Part shown: positions 42,284 to 50,443 of the stretch, piece after piece
How the letters are laid out: each line of letters begins with the position of its first letter
How positions within the stretch are numbered: position 1 is the stretch's first letter
Assembly: GCF_013407935.1 (NCBI RefSeq)
Contig: NZ_JACBZU010000002.1
Span: 62,001 to 126,000 of the forward strand
Direction: 5' to 3'
DNA from: Allomuricauda sp. ARW1Y1
Lineage (GTDB): Bacteria > Bacteroidota > Bacteroidia > Flavobacteriales > Flavobacteriaceae
Length of the DNA stretch: 64,000 nucleotides
The notes under the pieces: generated by a model
What the model was told of the DNA's origin: nothing
What the model saw: only the letters and a program-made list of their open reading frames with translations
Databases searched by the model: none
Position numbers and translations under genes: made by a program

Positions 42284-43450
42284 TTAAGAAATTAGCTTAC
42301 ATTGAATCAAATCCCCCTTTTTCATTGCCTCGCCATCGTCTACAAAAGCGAGTGCATTGCCTTGGGCCATGGATTGGATCATGGAAGAACCTTGTCCGTC
42401 CAAAATCTCCACAGTTCCGTCAAGAACAGCGGCCTTTAAAAAAGTGGGGCGTCCAAAACGGTTTTCAAAATCATGTTGTATCGGGAACCGATAGGTCGGT
42501 AAACCGGTTTTGGAATACCCTGATAATTTTTGAAGCAGCGGAAGCACGTACACATAAAAACAGGTCAATGATGACGCTGGGTTTCCTGGCAAGGCAAACA
42601 CAAACTGATTTCCCTTTCGGCCAAAATAGAGCGGTTTTCCCGGTTTTTGAAACACCTTGTAAAACAACTCCTTAACTCCGTTTTCCTCGAGGGATTGTTT
42701 TACAAAATCGTAATCACCCACAGATATTCCTCCAGAAATAATGAGCACATCGCAAGACTCCAATGCGGTTTTGATTCCCGCTTTTGTGGCCTCGAAATCG
42801 TCTTTAATTTGTGTTTTTTGATGGTGCTGGAATCCGAATTGTTGCAAGGCTCCGGCAATTGCGTAACTGTTGGATTCATAAATCTGTCCCTCAGTTTTGG
42901 ATTCTCCCGGTTTTACCAATTCATTTCCCGTGGTGATGATGTTGACCCTTGGTTTAGAAAAAACTGTGAACTGCGACAACCCCAAACTTCCCATCAAAGC
43001 CAAAGAAGGTGGATTCAAAACGTGCCCTTTTTCAAATACGGTTTGCCCTTCCGCCAACTGACCGCCCTTTTTTCGGATGTTCTGACCCATTTTGGGCATT
43101 TCATCAAGAAACAGCCTGCTGTCTGTTACGGAGGTTTTCTCCTGCATCATCACAGCTGTTGTATTTTCAGGTACCTTGGCGCCAGTAAAAATGCGAACGG
43201 CTTTGCCATCGTTTAAAGAGATAGACTTGGAGTCACCAGCTGCCACCTCCCCTACCATATGGTATTCTTGATAAAGTCCGCAAAGCGCATAGCCGTCCAT
43301 GGCCGAATTATCAAATTCAGGCACATCAAAAGGGGCGGTCGTTTTCGTCGACAAAGCATAACCAAGTGCCTCCTCCAAAGGTTTGGATTCCCTTTTTAGT
43401 TCAATCTTTTGGTCTTCGATGATCCTAAGTGCTTCTTCAATCGTAACCAT
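42284..43450 (-). CDS. moeA: Molybdopterin molybdotransferase
   Basis: MoeA inserts molybdate into adenylylated molybdopterin. The 388 residues contain the family marks VPEFDNSAMDGYAL near 45, IFTGAKVPENTTAVMMQE near 90, ITTGNELVKPGE near 180, SGGISVGDYDFV near 245 and ALPGNPASSLTCFYVYVLPL near 290. Its ATG overlaps the moaA stop by one base. Confidence 0.95.
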   Translation of the reverse strand: MVTIEEALRIIEDQKIELKRESKPLEEALGYALSTKTTAPFDVPEFDNSAMDGYALCGLYQEYHMVGEVAAGDSKSISLNDGKAVRIFTGAKVPENTTAVMMQEKTSVTDSRLFLDEMPKMGQNIRKKGGQLAEGQTVFEKGHVLNPPSLALMGSLGLSQFTVFSKPRVNIITTGNELVKPGESKTEGQIYESNSYAIAGALQQFGFQHHQKTQIKDDFEATKAGIKTALESCDVLIISGGISVGDYDFVKQSLEENGVKELFYKVFQKPGKPLYFGRKGNQFVFALPGNPASSLTCFYVYVLPLLQKLSGYSKTGLPTYRFPIQHDFENRFGRPTFLKAAVLDGTVEILDGQGSSMIQSMAQGNALAFVDDGEAMKKGDLIQCKLIS

Positions 43451-44442
43451 TAGCCTCCTATTGAAATCATGGAACGGTTCTGCTCATAATGGTCGGCATC
43501 CATTTTTACGTCCATGCCGTCCCTTGAGTGTTTTTTGGATTTGATGGACTCCAAAATGATATTCTCTATGGGTTCTCCATTTCGAAACGCAGTCAACAAA
43601 TCGGTTTCGGAGGTGGCAAAGAGGCAATTTTTCATTTTTCCATCAGCTGTCAATCGAATACGGTTGCACTTATCACAAAACGGATTGGTAATTGTGCTCA
43701 CAATGCCAAAACTGCCCTTGTGGCCTTTTACCCTAAAGTTGGTAGAGGTACTATGTTTTGGATTTTGCAAGGTTTCTATTTCACCGAACTTGTCGCCAAC
43801 GGTCTTTAAGATGTCCTCTTTGGACACACCTTTGCTCCAATCCCATTTATTCCCCTTAAAAGGCATAAACTCAATGAACTTGGGCGTAATCTTTTTATCC
43901 TTGGTCAAAGCGATAAAATCATTGATTTCATTATCGTTTACCCCTTTGATCAACACCACATTGATTTTAAGGTCCATATCCATGTCCAACGCCATGTTCA
44001 GGTTCCGCATTATGCGCTCATAATAATCCCGTTTGGTGATGAAAACGGATTTAGCTTTGTCTAGGGTATCCAAACTAAAGTTGATCTTGCGCAATCCCAC
44101 TTTCTGAAAAAGCTCCAGATATTTGTCGAGCACAATGCCGTTGGTGGTCAATTTAAGGGTAACACCCAACTTGGCCAACTCTTCGACCAAGTAGCCAAAA
44201 TTCTTGCGAACCAAAGGTTCACCGCCCGTCAATCGAACCGTATCCACTCCCAAATCCCTAAAAGTTCGGGTAATGGCGATGATTTCTTCCAAGGTCATGA
44301 TGCTGGGCTTTTCCATCAACTCAATGCCTTCTTCGGGCATGCAGTAAAAGCACCTCAGGTTGCATCGGTCCGTCAATGAAATGCGCAGATAGGTATGTGG
44401 CCTACCGAAATTGTCGATTATTTGTGGTTTCTTGTCAATCAT
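43450..44442 (-). CDS. moaA: GTP 3',8-cyclase (radical SAM)
   Basis: MoaA converts GTP to the cyclic intermediate used by MoaC in molybdopterin synthesis. The 330 residues have the radical SAM cysteines in CNLRCFYC near residue 27, the second Fe-S triad in NPFCDKCNRIRLTADGKMKNC near 258-278 and a C-terminal Gly-Gly (SIGG). All expected cysteines are present. It overlaps moaCB by 8 bases. Confidence 0.96.
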   Translation of the reverse strand: MIDKKPQIIDNFGRPHTYLRISLTDRCNLRCFYCMPEEGIELMEKPSIMTLEEIIAITRTFRDLGVDTVRLTGGEPLVRKNFGYLVEELAKLGVTLKLTTNGIVLDKYLELFQKVGLRKINFSLDTLDKAKSVFITKRDYYERIMRNLNMALDMDMDLKINVVLIKGVNDNEINDFIALTKDKKITPKFIEFMPFKGNKWDWSKGVSKEDILKTVGDKFGEIETLQNPKHSTSTNFRVKGHKGSFGIVSTITNPFCDKCNRIRLTADGKMKNCLFATSETDLLTAFRNGEPIENIILESIKSKKHSRDGMDVKMDADHYEQNRSMISIGG

Positions 44443-45331
44443 GTCTTTTTCCTTCTATCACTTTAAATGCGTGCAGTACGTGGGGGAAAATCGCATCCAT
44501 GGATTCTGCCGCCCCTTTGGTGGAGCCCGGCAGTGCCAATATCAATTTTCCGTCCTTGATGCCCGCGATGGAACGCGAGAACATCGCATACGGCATCCGA
44601 TTTTGCCCGTAGCTACGCATTTGTTCTTCTACTCCTTTTAGTTTGATGTCCAACAAGGGCTCCAAGGTCTGTGGGGTGACATCTCGCGGTCCCACGCCCG
44701 TGCCTCCCGTAAAAATCAAAAGGTCGGCTTTGGTGTTTTCCAATTTTTGGATGATTTCCTCAGCTTCATCGGGAATGATGCTTTTTTGGGATGCAACCCC
44801 AAAAGCCTGTAATCGCTCCACGATGGCCTCTCCGGCCCTGTCCTCTCCCTTTCCTTTGGAAATGGTATCCGAACACACCACCACTTCGGCAGTCAATCCC
44901 TCCAAATTGATTTTGTATGAAGATTTCCCTCCTTTTTTCGATTTGAGACGAATGGTGCTGATTTCAACATTCTTATCAATCGGTTTGAGCATATCGTACA
45001 TCGTAAGGGCCACTACACTGGCCCCGTGCATTGCCTCTACCTCCACCCCGGTTTTATAAATGGTTTTCACCGTCATGGAAATGGTAATGTCCAATCCATC
45101 GATTTCATAATCGATTCCGGTGTATTCAATGGGCAACGGATGGCAATCGGGCAACAAATCCGGTGTTTTTTTGACCCCCAACAAGCCGGCTGCCTTGGCC
45201 ATTTCAAATACATTCCCTTTGGGAACGGCGTTGTTTTGTATGGCATCAATCGTAGCCTGACTGCTCGTTTTTACGATAGCTTCTGCGGTGGCTTCCCGCA
45301 AAGTAGTTTGTTTATGTGTAATGTCTACCAT
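44435..45331 (-). CDS. moaCB: Bifunctional molybdenum cofactor protein MoaC-MoaB
   Basis: A 298-residue fusion. The N-terminal domain (1-150) is MoaC, cyclic pyranopterin monophosphate synthase (MAKAAGLLGVKKTPDLLPDCHPLPI and VEVEAMHGASVVALTMYDMLKP). The C-terminal domain (about 150-298) is MoaB/MogA-type, with TGGTGVGPRDVTPQTLEPL and LPGSTKGAAESM, which adenylylates molybdopterin. The fusion of two consecutive pathway steps lets one polypeptide supply MoeA. The adjacent moaA and moaE genes abut it on both sides. Confidence 0.94.
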   Translation of the reverse strand: MVDITHKQTTLREATAEAIVKTSSQATIDAIQNNAVPKGNVFEMAKAAGLLGVKKTPDLLPDCHPLPIEYTGIDYEIDGLDITISMTVKTIYKTGVEVEAMHGASVVALTMYDMLKPIDKNVEISTIRLKSKKGGKSSYKINLEGLTAEVVVCSDTISKGKGEDRAGEAIVERLQAFGVASQKSIIPDEAEEIIQKLENTKADLLIFTGGTGVGPRDVTPQTLEPLLDIKLKGVEEQMRSYGQNRMPYAMFSRSIAGIKDGKLILALPGSTKGAAESMDAIFPHVLHAFKVIEGKRHD

Positions 45332-45778
45332 TTACTTGTTTACTTTCCATTGATGGGTTTCGTCCTCAAAAATCTCTTTACCAAATACCGGTACTTTCGC
45401 CTTGATTTCCTCCACAAAAAAGTTGGTCGCCTCTATCGCAATCTTTCGGTGTGCCGATGATGTGAACACGAACAAGCACAGCTCTCCCACATTGACTTTA
45501 CCCAAACTATGATAAATATGGGCGCAGGTGATGTCGAACTTGGCAAAAGCGGCTTCGCGTATGTCGTGAAAGACGTTCTCTGCCATTTCTTCATAAGCCG
45601 TGTAGTCAATCGCGGTTACGGTTTTGCCGTCCACTACGTCGGCCCTCACCTGTCCCAGAAAAATACTGTGGGCACCAATATTGGTCTTGCTTTGGTGGTT
45701 GGCCACCGAAGTCGCTATTTTTTCGGGAGGAATCGCTCCTTGTACAAATACTTTTTTTGGTTTCTTTTTATCCATCAA
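45332..45778 (-). CDS. moaE: Molybdopterin synthase catalytic subunit
   Basis: A 148-residue MoaE that, with thiocarboxylated MoaD, adds the dithiolene sulfurs to form molybdopterin. Motifs: FLGQVRADVVDGKTVTAIDYTAYEEMA near 42-68, HIYHSLGKVNVGE near 92, FVFTSSAHRKIA near 108 and VPVFGKEIFEDE near 130. It overlaps the MoeB-like gene by 11 bases and abuts moaCB. Confidence 0.94.
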   Translation of the reverse strand: MMDKKKPKKVFVQGAIPPEKIATSVANHQSKTNIGAHSIFLGQVRADVVDGKTVTAIDYTAYEEMAENVFHDIREAAFAKFDITCAHIYHSLGKVNVGELCLFVFTSSAHRKIAIEATNFFVEEIKAKVPVFGKEIFEDETHQWKVNK

Positions 45779-46781
45779 TAATTGTTTCTATACCGCCTTC
45801 CACGTTTTTCAAATTGTGGAAGCCAAATTCATTTTTCAGGACTTCTATGGCGTTTTTGCTTCGCTTTCCTGATTGGCAAAACACAAAAACATCCTGATTA
45901 TTGGGTATTTCTTTGTACCGTGATGCAAGATCGCCAAAGGGAATGTTCAGCACCTTTTTGCCTTTCGGTTTGGGCTGTTCGAACACTTCACGCACATCAA
46001 GATACCACTGATCTTTATGTTTTAAATCGCAATCGATATAAACGGGGGCGACCCCGTTTTTGCGAATTTTTTCCACTTCTTCGGGCCGTTTGTTGATGTT
46101 AATGGTCTGCTGGCTGGCCTGCATCATATTGATCAACTTTAACTTGCCTGACAGGACCTCACCCACCCCAAGGATAATTTTAAGGACTTCCGCCGCCTGA
46201 AGCGTTCCCAAGATGCCCGGTAATACTCCCAATACACCAGTGGCCTCACAACTGATGTTCTGTCGGGTGCTTTTTGGGAACACACAACGATAGGTAGGCC
46301 CATTCTTGTAATTGAAGACCGACAATTGCCCTTCATTTTTATAAATGGAGGCAAAAACCCAAGGCTTATCCGTCAAAATACAGGCATCGTTGATGAGGTA
46401 TTTGGTCTCAAAATTATCGGTGCCATCTAAGACCACATCATATTGTTGAATGATTGTTTCGGCATTTTCAATGGTCAACGGCTCTTCGCACACTTCAAAC
46501 CGCACCTCACTATTCTGTTTTGCCAAGCGTTGTTTGGCTACCGCTGCTTTCGATTGCCCTACATCTGATTCCTGAAACAAAACTTGCCTATGCAAATTGG
46601 ACATATCGACTTTATCATGGTCCATCAACCCAATGGTACCGACTCCTGCCCCAGCCAAATACATCGCTGCAGGACAGCCCAATCCCCCAACACCAACTAG
46701 TAATATTTTGGCATTGCGAAGCTTTTCCTGACCATCAGGCCCAACTTCCGTGAGTTGTATTTGTCTGTCGTATCTGCTCAT
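45768..46781 (-). CDS. moeB: MoeB/ThiF-family adenylyltransferase with C-terminal rhodanese domain
   Basis: A 337-residue E1-like enzyme that adenylylates the Gly-Gly end of MoaD. The N-terminal Rossmann part has LVGVGGLGCPAAMYLAGAG near 30 and DNFETKYLINDACI near 125. A C-terminal rhodanese-like domain (about 245-337) has FVFCQSGKRSKNA, so sulfur transfer may be built in. The usual zinc CxxC pairs are mostly lost: the first site reads PTYRC and the second is missing. Start overlap with moaD is 4 bases. Confidence 0.9.
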   Translation of the reverse strand: MSRYDRQIQLTEVGPDGQEKLRNAKILLVGVGGLGCPAAMYLAGAGVGTIGLMDHDKVDMSNLHRQVLFQESDVGQSKAAVAKQRLAKQNSEVRFEVCEEPLTIENAETIIQQYDVVLDGTDNFETKYLINDACILTDKPWVFASIYKNEGQLSVFNYKNGPTYRCVFPKSTRQNISCEATGVLGVLPGILGTLQAAEVLKIILGVGEVLSGKLKLINMMQASQQTININKRPEEVEKIRKNGVAPVYIDCDLKHKDQWYLDVREVFEQPKPKGKKVLNIPFGDLASRYKEIPNNQDVFVFCQSGKRSKNAIEVLKNEFGFHNLKNVEGGIETIIDG

Positions 46782-47014
46782 CCTCCAGCGAAGGGTGGCA
46801 ACAAGGCCACTTCGTCCCCTTCTTTTAAGGTTATACTATCGTCCAAATTTTGATTTACGGCAATCTGTACGGAATCTTTATCCGCTATGGCCAAACCGTT
46901 TAAGCACTGTGCTTTCAGCTCCGAAGCGGTCAACGTTCCGTCAAACTCCTTCACCTCTTCCGACTTTGCAGCAGCTTCGGCGACCAAACCAAAATATTTT
47001 ACGGTCACTTTCAT
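46778..47014 (-). CDS. moaD: Molybdopterin synthase sulfur carrier subunit
   Basis: A 78-residue ubiquitin-like protein ending in the required Gly-Gly (LLPPFAGG). The C-terminus is adenylylated and then converted to a thiocarboxylate, which donates sulfur to the molybdopterin precursor in MoaE. It overlaps the MoeB gene by 4 bases and lies in the middle of the operon. Confidence 0.94.
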   Translation of the reverse strand: MKVTVKYFGLVAEAAAKSEEVKEFDGTLTASELKAQCLNGLAIADKDSVQIAVNQNLDDSITLKEGDEVALLPPFAGG

Positions 47015-47613
47015 ACATCCATTTGTTTTAATTGCCGAACATCTTCTTCGGTATCCACATCAAATCCTCCTTTGCTGAAAACTTCAGTACCATAGTCAAA
47101 ATCTTTTAGGTGAATCAACTTTTTGGCTCCTTCGTCTCCTTCCAATTGCATCAACAACGGAAATGCTTCCTTACTAAAAATGGCGGGCACCCCAATATTA
47201 TCCCCATATTTGGAATAGGTGGCTTTCGGGTTTTTGGTGAGTTGGGCATGCACCAGTTTGATTAAGTTGGTGCGTTCCAAAAAGGGCTGGTCGGATACGA
47301 GAAAAAGGGCGTGGTCCAATGCTTCCGCTGCCGAGGCAGCTTTCAAGCCCAATTTGATGCTGGATGCCATTCCTTGCTGCCAATCGGGATTAACAACGAC
47401 TTGATATCCGTTTACATCTATTTTTCCCAAAATCTCTTCGTGACGAGAACCCAACACCAAAACCTTGCGCTGAAAACCAAGCATATTTACTTGTTTCAAG
47501 GTATGTTCAAGCAGCGTTTCACCTTTAAATTGTACCAACTGCTTGGGTCGGCCCAATCGTGTGGAGCCGCCAGCGGCCAAAACAATAACTGCTATGTTAG
47601 CATCTGCACTCAA
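47011..47613 (-). CDS. mocA: MocA-like molybdenum cofactor nucleotidyltransferase
   Basis: A 200-residue GT-A-fold nucleotidyltransferase with IVLAAGGSTRLGRPKQLVQF near residue 10-30 and LFLVSDQPFL near 105. MocA adds CMP to molybdopterin to make the cytosine dinucleotide form used by xanthine-dehydrogenase-type enzymes; MobA would add GMP. Linkage with xdhC supports MocA. It overlaps xdhC and moaD by 4 bases each. Confidence 0.88.
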   Translation of the reverse strand: MSADANIAVIVLAAGGSTRLGRPKQLVQFKGETLLEHTLKQVNMLGFQRKVLVLGSRHEEILGKIDVNGYQVVVNPDWQQGMASSIKLGLKAASAAEALDHALFLVSDQPFLERTNLIKLVHAQLTKNPKATYSKYGDNIGVPAIFSKEAFPLLMQLEGDEGAKKLIHLKDFDYGTEVFSKGGFDVDTEEDVRQLKQMDV

Positions 47614-48764
47614 AGGGTTATTTTTTGAAATTGATTTGTTTTGCCCTCATGAATTGGCTCGGTTTTCTGCTTTAGGGGTCGCGCTCCTTTATGGGTCAGT
47701 ACACTTTGAATCTCCGCCAAAATGGACAATCCAATTTCAGCAGGGGTCTCCGCTCCTATTTCCAATCCCACGGGTGCGTGTATTTTAGCCAAATCCGATT
47801 TTGACACTTCCACACCTTCGTCTGCCAACTCGTTGAGCATGCGTTCGTATTTTTTCAATGGTCCCAAAATCCCGATATAGGGTATTACTGGGTTTCCCAG
47901 CAACAATTTGAGCACCGATAGGTCGTAATTATAGTTGTGGCTCATGAGGACAAAAAAAGTGCGTTCGTCAATGTTGATGTTTTGTAGTGTTTCCTCGGGT
48001 TTGGCCACAATCACTTGGCACGTGCCCACAAAGCGTTCTTTGTTGGCATGGGTTGGACGTCCGTCCGTAACAATTACCTCCCACCCCAATATATCGGCTT
48101 GTTGCGCCAAAATCTGGGCATCGTTCCCCGCTCCCACTAAAATCAATTTTACCGGGGGCTGATGTAACTGAATAAACACGAAGTTTGTTCTTTCCGCCGT
48201 TTCAATCTTTCCAAAACAGGAGTTGCCCTCCTCAATGACTTCCATGCTTTTGGTGAGAAGGACCTTATGCAGGTTTCCTTGGATTTGTTTTCCCAAAACC
48301 GCTTGGCTTTCGTTGGCAACCAAACTAGTTCCCAATTGGTTTTGGCTTTTGTCCAAATCAAAAACTATCGAAATCGCCACGGGAACCTCCTGTTCAATAG
48401 CGGTCTGCAACAATGCACAGGGATTATGCCTATCGGTATAATCAATGGGCTCAAACAATACCTGAATGATACCGTTGCACCCCAACTGGGCACCAATGAT
48501 GGCATCATCCTCATCACTGGTATCATAAGTGACCAGTTTGTTTTCTTGTCTGTCCAAAGCATAAAGGGCCTTTCGGAGCGCATCGCCTTCCAAACAGCCT
48601 CCGCTGATGGCTCCCGTTATGTTACCATATTCATCCACCAACATACGGGCTCCCGCCCTGCGATACGATGAACCTTCAACATGGACTACGGTGGCCAAAA
48701 TGCAACGGGTTTCTTGCAGTCTGAGTTCTTGATACTTCGCTATGATGACGTCCAACTCCCTCAT
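47610..48764 (-). CDS. xdhC: XdhC-family molybdenum cofactor chaperone
   Basis: A 384-residue protein with an N-terminal XdhC/CoxI domain (1-100, CILATVVHVEGSSYRRAGARM) and a C-terminal Rossmann domain (about 200-360, LILVGAGNDAQILAQQADILG). In Rhodobacter capsulatus XdhC binds Moco, protects it during sulfuration by the cysteine desulfurase NifS4, and delivers it to xanthine dehydrogenase. The cysteine desulfurase gene directly upstream, with a 4-base overlap, fits that model. No target molybdoenzyme lies in the window. Confidence 0.92.
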   Translation of the reverse strand: MRELDVIIAKYQELRLQETRCILATVVHVEGSSYRRAGARMLVDEYGNITGAISGGCLEGDALRKALYALDRQENKLVTYDTSDEDDAIIGAQLGCNGIIQVLFEPIDYTDRHNPCALLQTAIEQEVPVAISIVFDLDKSQNQLGTSLVANESQAVLGKQIQGNLHKVLLTKSMEVIEEGNSCFGKIETAERTNFVFIQLHQPPVKLILVGAGNDAQILAQQADILGWEVIVTDGRPTHANKERFVGTCQVIVAKPEETLQNINIDERTFFVLMSHNYNYDLSVLKLLLGNPVIPYIGILGPLKKYERMLNELADEGVEVSKSDLAKIHAPVGLEIGAETPAEIGLSILAEIQSVLTHKGARPLKQKTEPIHEGKTNQFQKITL

Positions 48765-49939
48765 ACGTTGACAGTTTTAAGTTGGTTGACCGCTTTTTTG
48801 ATGTCCCGCACAGTCGTTTCAATGTCTTCCAAAGAAGTATTTCGTCCTGTGCTGATCCTTAGACTTGCCAAAGCAGTGGCATCGTCAAGTCCCATCGCTT
48901 TTAGTACATGGGACGGATTCACTTGGTTGGAGGTACAGGCAGAACCTCTAGATACGGCCAAGCGGTTCAAATATCGTAGCAACTTGGTACCGTCCACTCC
49001 CTTAAACGATACGTTCGTTGTATTGGGTAAACGGTCTTCATGCTGGCTGTTGATGATAGCTCCTTCGATGGCTGAAAGTTCCTCTTCAAGTCGATATTGA
49101 AGATGTTTATAGTGTTGATGATTCGCTTCCAGACTGTATTGGGCAATACTACAGGCTTCTCCAAAACCCACAATGCCAGGGACATTCAATGTACCTGGGC
49201 GAACGCCCTTTTCATGATTTCCACCGAAAAGATGCTTACCAATACAGGTGTTATTGCTCTTGTTGAGATAAAGTGCGCCAACTCCTTTAGGTCCATAAAG
49301 TTTGTGTGATGAAAAAACAGCCATATCGATTCTTAAATCTTGTAAGTCAACAGATAATTTCCCAACTGCCTGTGTAATATCAGACATTATGGACACTCCT
49401 TTGGAGTGAACAAACTCCACTATATTTTTTATCGGGTGAATGAGCCCGGTTTCGTTGTTGGCGAGCATTAGGCTTACCAAAATCGTTGATGGCGTTATGC
49501 TGTCCTCCAAAATATCGAGGTCAATATTACCTTGACTGTCCACATCCAAATAAGTAACCTCAAAACCATCATCCTCCAAAGCCTGTAAGGTATCCAAAAC
49601 CGCTTTGTGTTCCGTTGTACAGGAAATGATATGGTTGCCCTTGCTTCGATTCCTTTTACAAAATCCGAACAAGGCCAAATTGGCGGCTTCGGTAGCACCC
49701 GAGGTAAACGTGAGTTCCGCTGGCCGGCAGTTAAGAAGCCCCGAGATTTGTCCACGGGCGGTTTCGATGGCATCATCGGCATGCCACCCAAAGGAATGAT
49801 CACTACTGGCGTTTCCAAAGTGCTGCGTAAAATACGGCAGCATGGCCTCTACCACACTAGGGTCGGCAGGCGTCGTTGCATTATGATCCAGGTATATTTT
49901 CTCGTTCGATGTCAAAACATTAGCGTTATGTACATGCAT
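48761..49939 (-). CDS. Cysteine desulfurase (NifS/IscS-like), first gene of the Moco operon
   Basis: A 392-residue PLP enzyme that removes sulfur from cysteine. Motifs: YLDHNATTPADP near residue 16-27, the PLP lysine in FSSHKLYGPKG near 210 and the catalytic cysteine in SRGSACTSNQ near 335. Position next to xdhC suggests that it sulfurates Moco rather than building Fe-S clusters. The start is uncertain: the ATG at 49939 lies inside the ModE-like inverted repeat, while a TTG at 49915 (giving MTSNEKIYLDHN) begins near the family N-terminus. Confidence 0.9.
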   Translation of the reverse strand: MHVHNANVLTSNEKIYLDHNATTPADPSVVEAMLPYFTQHFGNASSDHSFGWHADDAIETARGQISGLLNCRPAELTFTSGATEAANLALFGFCKRNRSKGNHIISCTTEHKAVLDTLQALEDDGFEVTYLDVDSQGNIDLDILEDSITPSTILVSLMLANNETGLIHPIKNIVEFVHSKGVSIMSDITQAVGKLSVDLQDLRIDMAVFSSHKLYGPKGVGALYLNKSNNTCIGKHLFGGNHEKGVRPGTLNVPGIVGFGEACSIAQYSLEANHQHYKHLQYRLEEELSAIEGAIINSQHEDRLPNTTNVSFKGVDGTKLLRYLNRLAVSRGSACTSNQVNPSHVLKAMGLDDATALASLRISTGRNTSLEDIETTVRDIKKAVNQLKTVNV

Positions 49940-49948
49940 GCATAACGC
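49923..49948 (-). promoter_or_regulatory. ModE-like operator at the start of the Moco operon
   Basis: GCGTTATG (49923-49930) and CATAACGC (49941-49948) form a perfect 8-bp inverted repeat. The core CGTTAT-N12-ATAACG has the same half-sites and the same 12-base spacing as I remember for the E. coli modA operator. It overlaps the first start codon of the operon and lies just downstream of a candidate promoter, a repressor position. The ModE-type regulator gene at the far end of the operon is the natural partner. Confidence 0.7.
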
Positions 49949-49955
49949 AATTTAA

Positions 49956-49989
49956 GAAGAATAACATCGATTACCTTATATTTTTCAAA
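49956..49989 (-). promoter_or_regulatory. Candidate promoter of the Moco operon
   Basis: On the minus strand TTTG (49989-49986), a 22-base spacer, then TATTCTTC (49963-49956), a weak match to TAnnTTTG. The expected transcript would begin just before the ModE-like repeat. Confidence 0.35.
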
Positions 49990-50015
49990 CCATATGAAAG
50001 AAAAACAACAAATTC

Positions 50016-50046
50016 TTTGCGATCCATAACATTAATCGTAATATTG
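50016..50046 (+). promoter_or_regulatory. Promoter of arsR
   Basis: TTTG (50016-50019), a 19-base spacer and TAATATTG (50039-50046, one mismatch to TAnnTTTG). The palindrome at 50035-50050 overlaps the -7 element, so bound repressor would block transcription. Confidence 0.6.
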
Positions 50047-50050
50047 CAAT
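50035..50050. promoter_or_regulatory. ArsR operator, copy 1
   Basis: ATCGTAATATTGCAAT is an imperfect palindrome centred on AATATT, within the longer shared block ACATTAATCGTAATATT that begins at 50029. The same block recurs before the second gene of the operon at 50408. Confidence 0.65.
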
Positions 50051-50065
50051 GAATAAATCATTTAG

Positions 50066-50395
50066 ATGGGACTCACCAAAACTGAAATATTTACCGACAA
50101 ACAAAACCAAATTGCACAATACGCCAAGGTTTTGGGGCATCCGGCCCGGGTTGCCATTTTGCAATATTTGTACAAGTTGAATGCTTGTGTTTGTGGTGAT
50201 TTGGTGGATGAAATTGGTTTGGCGCAACCCACCATTTCCCAACATCTGAAGGAATTAAAGCAATTGGGACTCATTAAAGGCAATGTGGAAGGAACTAGTG
50301 TTTGTTATTGTATCGATACCGACAATTGGAAGAAAATGAAGCTAGTGATGTCCGAGTTTCTGAACCAAGACGTCAATCCAAAGGATTGTTGCTAA
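50066..50395 (+). CDS. arsR: ArsR/SmtB-family repressor
   Basis: A 109-residue winged-helix metalloregulator. The DNA-binding helix is IGLAQPTISQHLKELKQLGL near residue 50-69, and NACVCGDL near 38-45 carries the cysteine pair that ArsR repressors use to sense arsenite; further cysteines occur in CYCID and the C-terminal CC. It is the first gene of the arsenic operon and overlaps no neighbour. It should repress itself through the palindrome at 50035. Confidence 0.92.
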   Translation: MGLTKTEIFTDKQNQIAQYAKVLGHPARVAILQYLYKLNACVCGDLVDEIGLAQPTISQHLKELKQLGLIKGNVEGTSVCYCIDTDNWKKMKLVMSEFLNQDVNPKDCC

Positions 50396-50413
50396 AAAAA
50401 TTTGAATACATTA

Positions 50414-50429
50414 ATCGTAATATTACAAT
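50414..50429. promoter_or_regulatory. ArsR operator, copy 2
   Basis: ATCGTAATATTACAAT is a palindrome with a single mismatched pair. The block ACATTAATCGTAATATT (from 50408) is identical to that upstream of arsR. It lies between arsR and the DUF6428-like gene, so it may form a second controlled promoter or a second binding site. Confidence 0.65.
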
Positions 50430-50443
50430 AAATAGATATTGAT

